64,000 bases of DNA, from assembly GCA_904063045.1 (NCBI GenBank), contig CAJFCJ010000006.1:3426408-3490407 (forward strand), in the 5' to 3' direction. The translations under genes and the position numbers were made by a program. Positions 10,674 through 20,366 of the stretch are shown one piece after another. The stretch's first letter is position 1. Every line of letters begins with the position of its first letter. Below the pieces are notes generated by a model that saw only the letters and a list, made by a program, of their open reading frames with translations, had not been told where the DNA came from and searched no databases. This stretch comes from Dimorphilus gyrociliatus. Its lineage: Eukaryota; Annelida; Polychaeta; Dinophilidae.

Positions 10674-13047
10674 TTACTGTAGTAAGTAGAAACACCAGTA
10701 ACAGACGTTGAAAACGAGGAATAGTGAGGGAAAAGCCAGTCTAGAGTACTTGTCTATTTTGTTCACGTCCTTAACACTTGGCATCTTCTGTCGAAGTTCC
10801 TTGGCTCGTTTCTTCAACGTGTTCAATACCTTCTTCTTCTTTTGTGTATCTTTTTGTCCCCGCCGCCTAAGTTGAGTATGTCCACCTCTCATTGAAAAGG
10901 TGGGTCTAGGATATGCCATTCGTAGAGAAGGAGGCATACGGCTAGTTTCTGCTGACTCGTAATTGAAAGTTTGCCTATTTCTCAGGCTAAGTATAGGCGA
11001 CATTCTAACTTGCTGCAATTCGATCGTTTCGTGCTGCTGCTTTTATTATTCTAATTCAGAAATTTCCGATTATAATATTATTTTAACCTACCTGATCGTA
11101 ATCAGCATTATTTATTTCGTTGTTTTGTAGTTTTTGCTCTTTAAGTCTTTTTGCCTTTCTTTTAGCTCTAGCCCCCCAATAGGTATAATTGACTGCTGCA
11201 TATTCGAGTAGAGCGGCAAACACGAAAACGAAACACATAACTAGGTAAATGTCGATGGCCTTCACATAAGAAATACGAGGCAAGGACGATCTTGTACCCG
11301 TACTGATTGTAGTCATTGTAAGCACAGTTGTTATACCTAACCGGAAAATGGGTTAATTAAATAGTAATAGTATTAATTATCAAGGATGAATGTTACCTAG
11401 AGCTACCCTAGCACTAGTTGCCTCATGATTAATCCAAAAGGAGACCCAAGACAACATAACAATGAGTATAGACGGAAGATAGGTTTGGAAAATGAAATAA
11501 CCAATATTTCTTTGAAGCAGGAAGCTGAGCGACAACCTTTGATAAGTACCTGTCGATCAATTGACCCAATTATCTTAATTATCTTTTGCATAAATAGTTA
11601 GTTCATCAAACGCAAATACTTACCAGTATTAAGTTCTTCAACGGTCGATATTGTACGGTGTTTTACGACTGTAAATTGAGGAATTTCTACTTTATCGACG
11701 CCTTCAATACTTCCTTTATTATGCCAAACCATGACAACATCTTGCATAGGATATCCGTAACTTTCAATTTCGACCGTGCAGTTTTGAACATCCAATGGAT
11801 AGTAATGTAAATCCATCATACAGGCCAGAGTGGTCGTAAACCTCATACCATAAGCTATGGAACCATTCCCGTGAAGCCTCACCATCTTATTTTTTTCAGT
11901 AACGTCGTGCAGAAAAGATTTTTTATCGTTGGCGAAAAACGTGTCGGGAACCCAAATCTTCTCAGAGAAATCCCCAGTTAAAGTCATACAATCTGAATCA
12001 TTATTAGAGAAAGCCAATCTGTCATCCTTCCAGTACTGATTCAAGTAAATCGTTATGGTGTAGTCCTACAAAAAAACGATAGAGAAATTGAGTTAATTGC
12101 CTAAAAGGCCACAACGTCTCTCATGCCACATTGCATTTGCCAGGCTCAGTTGATTATATCACGCGGCGACGTCGGAAAGAAATAAAACTGACAACAATAC
12201 GCGCTTGATTGATGGCTGCATTCCATTTCTGACGAATCGATATTCACAAATGCAATCTTTCTACTCACCATATTCACTTCGGAAATGCTATCGAAACTTG
12301 CCAACGATAGTTCCATGCCAATATGCAAAGGGCTACCTAAACGCGGAATAGAAACAGATTGTTACTTTCCACACGAAATATTGGCTGCATTCGGAAAGCA
12401 AATATTCTAAATCGGTTCGCTCTTATAATCCGTTACGCCGTATTTCATAACTTATTCAATACGTTTAGAAAAAAGCCGATTAAAAATTACTGTAGACGGA
12501 TAATCTATATATAAATTATTAATTATGAAAGCAAAAAGTATAAAAAAAAAGGGAAATTTTGACGAGAAGAGATATTATTGCTAGTCTTCCCTACAATTCC
12601 CTACTTTTTCTACGGCAAAGGGAAAAAAGATATGTAACAAAAACGTATCGATTTTCAATTAATTTTTTGCGGGTTTCTCTTGGCGCGTTCGGTTTATTAT
12701 CCGTAATTTAAATCAATATATCTTCCAACCTCCGAATTGTGGTCTTAAACGAATGTCGTAACCATCTAGTAGATGGGCTATCGTTTTTGAGACATTATCC
12801 AATTGCAGGCCTAGTACTTCGTGCCTGGAAAACAATACGGAAGGAGATTATGACGAGGGTAAGAATCGTTACTTTGAATTTATTACAAGGGATAAGTACA
12901 TTAGAGTCGATAGGCCTATCGACAGTCGATTTCGACCTTTAATTAGTCGATAGACTCGATTATTGGAATAATTTTTTAAACTTACCTGAAAATAATGTTG
13001 AGAAACGTTAAGGAGAAGATGATTATCCGAAACGTTCTTCGAGTCAT
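10674..13047 (-). CDS. GABA-A receptor beta-type subunit (Cys-loop chloride channel)
   Basis: A 476-residue Cys-loop receptor in seven exons: 12986-13047, 12730-12824, 12269-12336, 11624-12065, 11397-11549, 11092-11336 and 10674-11039, all joining in phase. Exon 1 is a signal peptide ([17 protein letters not shown]). The extracellular domain has the Cys loop [15 protein letters not shown] and beta-type segments [14 protein letters not shown] and [15 protein letters not shown]2 is [16 protein letters not shown], the anion-selective beta pattern, followed by [16 protein letters not shown]. The intracellular loop is short and very basic. M4 ends [20 protein letters not shown]. The best fit is GABRB/LCCH3 rather than RDL, glycine or GluCl receptors. 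It would form part of a pentamer at inhibitory synapses. Confidence 0.94.
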
Positions 13048-13371
13048 GGCATTTCATTAATTAGCCTTAATGATTTCATAGTCCAAACCGAACATTGCGT
13101 TCACAGACAAACACTCGCAAACTACGCATGCGCACTCTGAGGCAACGTCTGGCCAATCCGCCCTCGTCTCTTAGCAAGTAATCACGTTTTCGCTTATTGG
13201 TGCGGGGCGGTTGCAGTTCTGCACCTATTCTGCAATAAGCTGTCTTTGGTACGGAATTAGTTCCAGTAAAATGCTTTAAAGATTCGATTCAAAAAGTGTA
13301 TTGTTCATTCATGGGTTTCAAATAAAAGGAATATTAAGAACAAACATTAACTTTCATTTGTTCTAACATGT
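13048..13371. other. GABA receptor upstream region
   Basis: Contains the 5' flank of the receptor gene (minus strand) and the 3' end of ADCK2. GC content rises around 13120-13230, consistent with a promoter. Confidence 0.45.
13125..13133. promoter_or_regulatory. NRF1-like palindrome upstream of the GABA receptor gene
   Basis: CGCATGCGC, the core of the NRF1 consensus GCGCATGCGC, lies about 80 bp upstream of the receptor start codon in a locally GC-rich patch. This is a motif match only. Confidence 0.35.
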
Positions 13372-15436
13372 TTATTCACTAAGTTTGCGGCAAATTCCTG
13401 CTGCAACTTGTCCTAATACGAACGGTTTGGCCTTTTCAATAAGGTTGATTTCAGGGTATAAACTTCTACCAAGACCCTCCACAATAAACATAGCAATCAT
13501 GATTGAAGCAAAATTACTTTCCAGTTTAACTTTATGCTTCGTTAAAATTTGAAAAACTTGGCCTAATAAAAGTGAAACATTAACTCTAGTTAAAGTTAAT
13601 GAGTTTTCTCTAAATTGATTAACTAAAGTTCCTAATTCTTTTCGGAATGCATTTTCGTTCTTGCATTGATGATGCGGTGCGTGCTTCAGCATCAAGTCAG
13701 CGACGTGTTCACCCTGTTTTGAATAAATGATAGATCGGTTATTCGAAAAAAAAAAATCTAAAATCTATTTAGAAAAGGAAACAAACTTCGCCTTGAATGA
13801 TGGATGTAAATACAGCCTTAAAATTGTCTAAATCGTATTCTTCCAAAGACGATGTAATACCAACGTCTAGAAGAACCAATTTAAGAGGCGTCGCAGCAGG
13901 TTTTACGTCAGCTACCAGAGTGTCCCCAATATCGACTAACATAACCTTATTTGCTTGTTTATTGCTCAAATAAGCTTCAGCGTTCTGAACTAGAATATTT
14001 CCTGGATGAAGGTCACCATGAACAAAATTATCGATGAAAATCTAAAAAAAAAAAAAAAACAATTGAAGTAAAGAAAATCGTTAAAAGCAGGTAAAACTTC
14101 AATTTTTTTTTACCATTTTCAATAGAGCCTCTATTCCATAGTTAGCTAAATCCTCTTTTAGATCACAGTCTATCGAATCACTTAAAAAGTTGCTAATCGG
14201 TTCACCTTCCTTCCAAGGGAAAATGTATTAAATAATACTAGATATTCTGATAGAAGAATTAATACATACCTCGAAGGTTTCGACCATTACATTCCTTTTA
14301 CAAAATGGTCGAATAACTCGCGGAAATCGAATATACGGAATGTCCTCGAAGTTTTGAGAAAACTCTTCAAGGCATTTAGCCTCGAACCTTAAATCAATCT
14401 GTTTCGTCATCAATTTTGTGAATTCTTCAACGCACTCTTCTATTGCTATCCATTGTAAACTAGGTATAATTTTTCGACATATTCGTGCAAAGTAACTGAT
14501 TATTTTTAAATCTCTTTGAACACTTCCATAAATGCCTGGATGGAGCACTTTAACAGCAACAGGTATAATCACTGGTTCCGGTTCATCTTCCCCTAATTTT
14601 GACTTCAGTAAATCAATTTTTGATCGGAGTTTAACATCCTCGTCTCCTTCATCGTTATCTTCGTCATCATCGTCATCCTCCCGTCTTCCAAAACCTATTA
14701 ATTCCAAACCATCAGCATAATCTATTTGAGCTTCATCTGACTCGGAGTCAAAGTTGATATCATGTAATATATCCTCGTCAGGGATCATGTTGGCTCTCAT
14801 ATAGGCCTTGTGGCATTGACCTACACAGCCGGAACCCACCGGTACTTTTTCCACGTGAATGAATATTTCCCGCCATTTGGGGCCAAAAGCCGAATGCAAC
14901 TTCCTTTTCGTGGCTCTCCACGAATGCTTGTAACATTCGTCATGCAATTTCGAGAAGAGGTCGCAAAAGAAATCGGAAAATAAGTCGCGGCGAGTGCTGG
15001 CCCATTGGCCGAATTTGATAACAGTTGGTCCTGAAATTTCAACGGCCCGAAGAAATATTTTTAACCAAGTATGTTGTAAAGATTCACTTAATGAGAAAAC
15101 CGGATATACTATCAACAATGGACCAAATGTTAGACTTAACCTAATCCCTCTCCAAAACAGTTTAATGAAATCGTAAATCTTTATGAAAATATTATCAATT
15201 CGTTTCTTAATAGTTTCTTTTGCGAATACTTCTTTTGGAATATTTGCAATAATTTCGTCAGACCGTTCATTGTGTTTACCGCGTCTGAAGGCGAAGGGCA
15301 AAAAGGTGAACGATAGTCGTAAGGGCCGAAGGACATGGGATTTCCTAATTAGCTGAACAACCTGAACGTTAGTTTGATTAAATTTGAATTTTAGCCTACT
15401 GGCAATTAAAACAGTTCTCCTCAACACAAGACGCAT
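13372..15436 (-). CDS. ADCK2: ADCK2, mitochondrial UbiB/COQ8-family atypical kinase
   Basis: A 619-residue aarF-domain protein (human about 626) in four phase-0 exons: 14270-15436, 14114-14209, 13787-14041 and 13372-13713. The N-terminus is basic and presequence-like, followed by a hydrophobic segment (LSLTFGPLLIVYPVF). UbiB features: GPTVIKFGQWASTRRDLF (in place of the KxGQ motif), VGSGCVGQCHKA loop, VAVKVLHPG with the ATP lysine, catalytic HGDLHPGNILV and metal-binding LLDVGIT. A very acidic insert of about 60 residues (codons 220-280) sits between the loop and the lysine strand. The family acts in coenzyme Q biology and mitochondrial lipid metabolism. The stop codon lies inside an AATAAA (13371-13376), so the 3' UTR may be minimal. 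Confidence 0.93.
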
Positions 15437-15752
15437 TATCTAAACCAGACTGTTCAGTCAAAGATAACCTTCGTACTATATTATCGCTCAACAGTTGTAT
15501 TAAATTTCAATACTTCGTCTAAAATAAATAACGATTACCAATGCATAAGTAAAGAATTAGCATAAAATATCCTGTTACTTTTTTAATCCTCATTCAATCT
15601 CTCTTATCTAAGTAGAAAAAAAGTTTTACATTTCTTGTAAACAACTAGAACACCGCAAAACCGTTCAACCAGGGGGCGACACAGTCTCGCGTATTTACCT
15701 ACGCCATTTCCCTCGGCGTCTTGCAGTTGTTTCCTTCGTTTAGTGGCCAAAA
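15437..15752. other. Bidirectional promoter region ADCK2 / Mastermind-like
   Basis: 316 bp between divergent starts. The right third (15660-15745) is less AT-rich than its surroundings. No specific site is recognised. Confidence 0.4.
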
Positions 15753-16717
15753 ATGGCCACTACCGAATATCATCCAGGTCTTACAGCTTCTCCTAACGTT
15801 GCACCTTCTTCGGAAGCACTCGACCGTTTAAAAAGAAGACTTGAGGACTATAGAAGACACGGTACAGCCAAACATAACCAATTCGATAATTGGTCGAAGA
15901 CTCACTACAGTCAAGAACGGGATCACACGTCTACGTTGCATACTAAATGGGTGGATCAACGAAATGCTGCTGCTCAGAGAAAGCCCGTACCAAGGAAAGA
16001 GCCTAATAATGATCAAAGAGCTGTTTATTTTAATGTAATTTTTTATTTTCCCGCGTTTATTCATGTTCTTTCATTAAAATCCGTCATCCGAAACAGAAAT
16101 TGAAAAGAAAATTAGATAATCAGAGCTCGACTCCAGGACAGCCTCAAGTCAAGTCTTCCAATGTGCCATCTTCAAATGCTTCTTCCTCCGTTAGCGTCTC
16201 TGTTGTACAGCAAATAAACCCTGGAGAGAAGAATACAATTGAAACTCGGTTAACAATTCACACTGGTGAGAACGCTCCACCAGCGGGTTCACCAGCTTCG
16301 GCTCCACCAGTTCCTCCTACCTCTGAATCTCCAAAAAATTACGACATCTGCGAGGGCTTAGAGGACCTGCAAGAACTTCATGAACTCATGAAATCGTTAC
16401 CGCCAGATTTGCTAAACGATTTTAACCCGGATCCGGAATCATCCGGTCCCCCACCTCCTGCCTACCCTCACGAACAAACGTTCGAACCCAATCCAACCCC
16501 CGTTTATAGTTCTGCCAATCAGACGATGTTAACTACGTCGACGGACACCGGTCAAATGTTACCGAATCCTCCTCCAGGCCCGGCGGCTGAGACGCTGAAA
16601 CAATTAGCGGCACAACACCATTGCAACGAGCCTCCGATGGCACCGACACATCACGATCACCCAGCTTATTCCCAACATTCTTCCCCCCCGGCTCCTCCAC
16701 CACCTCATTATTATCAA

Positions 16718-16759
<42 letters not shown>

Positions 16760-17293
16760 GCCCAACAGGCTTACGCAGCAGCCCCTCAACAAACGTATTC
16801 AACGGCAGTTGCAGCCACTGCTCCTCATCTATCTCAAGAACAAGACATACAACACATGCAGACGCATTCGCATACGCATTTGTCGACGTCACAACAAGTC
16901 CACCTGCAAGGTCGCAATATACACATGCAACAGCAAATGGCTATCAGACATCATACAAACCAAATGTATACATCACCCCAGCAGCCACAACAGCCGCCGC
17001 AACATGTCTACGAACAACAACATCAACATCAGCAACAACAGCAGGCATATTTTATGCAACAACATCAAGCAATGCGGCACGCGTATTATCAGAAAATGCG
17101 CGCTCCTCCCTATCCAACGCCACAAATGCGTTTCGCAAGACCACCGAATGCCATGACTAGAGATTGGCAGAGAACATACATGAGTCAATCGATGAGTATG
17201 AGAGCACAAATGCCGCATGAAGCGCGTTTCGACTCCTTTCCCACCGAAGCGGCGTTTATTGACGACCTACTCAGCAGTAAAGTTCCGACTTAG
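15753..17293 (+). CDS. Mastermind-like Notch transcriptional coactivator
   Basis: A 492-residue protein from exons 15753-16034 and 16097-17293 (62-nt intron, phase 0). Residues about 22-77 match the MamL N-terminal helix that sits in the groove of the CSL-Notch intracellular domain complex: ALDRLKRRLEDYRRHG, then HYSQERDHTSTLHTKW. An acidic hydrophobic patch, GLEDLQELHELMKSLPPDLL, resembles the p300-binding activation segment. The rest is rich in Gln, Pro and His with a 15-residue polyglutamine, and the protein ends with a short acidic helix, AAFIDDLLSS. It is much shorter than Drosophila Mastermind (about 1,600) or human MAML1 (about 1,000). The N-terminal match is good; the rest is low complexity. 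Confidence 0.85.
16715..16759 (+). repeat. CAG/CAA repeat encoding 15 glutamines
   Basis: Fifteen consecutive CAG or CAA codons inside the Mastermind-like gene, interrupted enough (mixed CAA and CAG) to be only moderately unstable. Confidence 0.9.
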
Positions 17294-17480
17294 TTGCTTC
17301 TATTTTTTATTGTTTTCTTTAAGTAGACTATATAATACTCGAAAAAATTTAACAGTTTTAGTTTATATATTATGTTAAGCTAATACAGTATTAGGCTGTA
17401 GATTAACGATATCTACCTGTTATTTTTGTTTTTCTTTTATAAATTGCCGTATTCTGCTGCATGTTATGGCGTGTGCTATA

Positions 17481-17486
17481 AATAAA
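17481..17486 (+). terminator. AATAAA polyadenylation signal of the Mastermind-like gene
   Basis: AATAAA 190 bp after the stop codon, in a T- and A-rich 3' UTR. Confidence 0.5.
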
Positions 17487-18934
17487 CAAAGCGTAGTGAG
17501 GAATATACAGTGTATGTAGCGTTTTTCGTAGAGGCGAAATCTCTTGGGAATTTCGTAGACAGTGCGCTGATTGAGCAGCGCGGATGTACAGATGACCCTA
17601 GGTTGGGCAATCGATAAAACTATTTTCTATTGACTTGGTGCGTCGTTCTTCTCTTTTTTTTCCTTTTTTATTCTCTCAACACTAGACGTCTTCGAAAACC
17701 TACTCGGCGCTAATGCGTCGCGAAAATTCGATTCTCGTCGGTGCCAAGAAAAAGATTCTTTTCGACGTTCCAACGATGTTAGGTAAACGGAGGTGACCGG
17801 TGTTTTTTCTATACATTTTGCTATCGTTGTTCTTTGACTTCTAGCCCCAAGGAAGAAGTCTGTACCTGTACTCTACATTATCAAAAACGGAAGATACTTG
17901 TTATTTTATTGTCAATAACGCACATTGCATACAAACTTATTATGTATGCATTCTCAAATTCATCATTTTACAGACAAATATAATGAATGAAGGCTGCTCG
18001 ACTTCTTTTTTACAGTATTAGTGGCAGAACTACACAAATTGTCAGTTTCTATAAATAGCGTCTGGTCGCACTTTTCTTTGACGGATCCTTTCCATTTATT
18101 CTGGTATCATTCTATATATTATTCATCAACAATCCTACCATTTTATCGTTTTTTTTTTTAAAGTCTTTTATCGACAATCTAACAACGAGCAAATGCTGTC
18201 AGCATATTTCCCATTTTACCTCATTTTCCCAATTATGACGACTATTATTGCACCTAGCATACAGTTACCCTTTTCTTATATAGGATTATTAAACTTCAGC
18301 TCTCGTTAGGAGAATTTATTACTCTTTCAATACATAGTAGAAAGTGGAGATTCAGAGTATAGTCATTGATGGTGAGCTTTAAATGTAAAAAAAACGAGAT
18401 AGTCTGCAAGACGAGACTCTCTTGTGATTGCTGAAAGCAGCAAAGAGGATAAGGTTTCTTTGTTGCGACACAAAATGGCTGCCTTCGATTCAGTTTCGTA
18501 TATGGGCTACAGAGCCTAAGTAAGTTTTTTTATATTCCGTAATCAGATGGATAATATTTATTAGTTATTCAAATACTTCCATCAATAGTTAGTTTTTTGA
18601 AGAAAAAATTCCGAACTATTACTGTGTTTAGTTTATACATGTCGACTACTATATCATAGGAAAATTGGAAGAGTTCTAATTCACTCAATATACAAATAGC
18701 TACAATATGAAAAAACTTAGAAATGTAGGACGTATTCTGTTGGTGTAAATTTTTTTCGGTACGAATACCAGTAAGTCAACCAGTATGAAATATTTTATGT
18801 TAAATTAAAGCGGGTATAAGGCGGTAACGCAATCATCACGCCGAGTATTAATTCAATTTGATATCAACAATTCTTCAATCAAGGATTGCAAAACTGTATT
18901 CAGAGTAAGAATACAAATTGAAAACGGTATAGCT
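17487..18934. other. Intergenic region
   Basis: About 1.4 kb between convergent genes. A Kozak-like ATG near 18475 opens only 14 codons. No gene, RNA or repeat is supported. Confidence 0.45.
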
Positions 18935-20366
18935 CTAACCAAACAAGTCCAATCCCATATCGTCATCATCTGATTCTTCTTCTTCTTCAACCTTCTCTTC
19001 TTTCTTAGCCTCAGTTGAGGCAGCAGCTGGAGCTGCGGCTACGACAAACTTCGAGGGATCGGCCAAATATTCTTTAAGCTGTAAAAAAGAAGTCAACGTT
19101 AGCGTTGCAAACAATTTAATTTTTACTCAATATCTAAGTTAAAATCAGACAGCCTGTCGCTACATTCGTTTGTGTTTCCTCATAGATAATACGGAAAAAC
19201 GCTTCATCATCAAATTGTATATGCCCTACAGCGGCATCTAATCCAAGTGGAACTCAAATTCAGAGTTGTAAAGACTCTAATATATTGGTACGCAAGAGTT
19301 CCATTTCTATAATGAGAAATACTAAATAAAACAAACCATTTTGGCTTCTTCAAACTCTATGTCAGTTACTGCTGCAAGAGCCATTAAATTCTTGAATCCG
19401 TAGATGATTGAATGAGGAACGGAGGCGATTGTGGGATAGTCGATAGCCAAAGATAATGCGGCAACGTTTTGTAAACCACCCATGAATCTATTCATAATTT
19501 CCTCAGACGTGATGTCTAACATGGATGGATCGAAAATGGAACCCTCTTCGTAAACTGTGAGCATTTTCAAACCATAAGAGAAGGGAGAAATGTTCAACAT
19601 GTTTAATAGTGCAGCTTCGCTGGCACCAACTCTCTCATCTAATTTGATCAAATGAACTTCGTTCAAGATTTCAATGGTACCACGGGTGATCTTAGTGGCG
19701 ATTTGAAGAGCTTGAAAGAAAGATGTTTTTTCTGGACCAAGACCTGTGTTTTGTGCAGGTACAAATACATCTTTTGGGGCAAGTGCTCCTGCTCTTGCAG
19801 GGGCAGCTACTTTCTGCTCCAAAATGATGTCACGAATATCAGGCAATGATTCATTAGTGAAAACGAAGCCGATATTTCCCTTGATGTGAGGGAGGAGTCT
19901 GAAAATAAAATTTCAATTAGTAGCCGCTTACATAAATAGTAGTCATTAATAAACTGCCTAGTATCAGACTCCATGAAACATGGATTTTTAATCATCTGAT
20001 CATTACAGCATCAGTGGGTTCTGCCTTTATCAGGCGCTGACACTGCAGATGATTTAAGACGCGAGAGGTATCATCATACACTTAATTATATAGTTGTCTC
20101 TATAGTATTGTAATCATTAAAACTACTCTTACGAACCTTTCCAAAGCAGGATTGGATTCCAAATGTCCTCTGATAGCCTTTCTCATCATCGTGTTCTTTC
20201 CCATAAGAACCACAGCCTTTCCACGGAGTTTAGTACGAATGGACTGCATCTGTTTTGATCCGACATTGTCGGCTCCAACGATAAAGCATTTTGGAAATTC
20301 TTCAAAGAGTTGAATAATACGGGTAAAATAATTAGCCTTCCAAGTGGACTTGTCTTCTTTGACCAT
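18935..20366 (-). CDS. RPLP0: 60S acidic ribosomal protein P0 (uL10)
   Basis: Stalk base protein of the large ribosomal subunit, binding the P1/P2 dimers and the GTPase centre. Three exons, 20137-20366, 19337-19898 and 18935-19078, give 311 residues (human 317). Motifs: [83 protein letters not shown], and an acidic tail ending [11 protein letters not shown], the P-protein terminus. The first donor is GTTCGT, fixed by phase and by continuity [12 protein letters not shown]. The introns (238 and 258 nt) are three to five times longer than typical here and hold the snoRNA candidates. Confidence 0.97.
19135..19220 (-). ncRNA. Candidate C/D-box snoRNA in RPLP0 intron 2 (18S guide)
   Basis: On the sense strand of the host gene, an exact C box ATGATGA (19204-19210) is followed 55 nt later by a D box CTGA (19145-19148). 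Three bases upstream of the D box lies GTAGCGACAGGC, which pairs with the universally conserved 18S segment GCCCGTCGCTAC near the 3' end with a single A-C mismatch; the fifth base before the D box would direct methylation of a C in that segment. The flanking terminal stem is weak. An adjacent hairpin (19249-19302, arms GGAACTC/GAGTTCC with an inner AGAGT/ACTCT stem) could be part of an H/ACA-type RNA. Inference from motifs only. Confidence 0.4.
19958..20083 (-). ncRNA. Second candidate C/D-box snoRNA in RPLP0 intron 1
   Basis: Host-sense order is C box ATGATGA (20071-20077), D' box CTGA (20030-20033), C' box TGATG (20009-20013) and D box CTGA (19964-19967), the full C/D arrangement. It is longer than usual at about 125 nt, and I could not place a clean rRNA target; the sequence before D' (CAGTGTCAGCGC) resembles an antisense of an 18S segment with one extra base. 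Low certainty. Confidence 0.28.

Noticed and set aside
16533-17218. Several open frames overlapping the Mastermind-like gene on both strands, including poly-Leu
   Set aside because: They are shadows of the CAG/CAA-rich coding sequence read in other frames.
18475-18519. Kozak-like ATG (ATGGCTGCC) followed by a GTAAGT
   Set aside because: The frame stops after 14 codons, directly before the apparent donor; no downstream exon was found.
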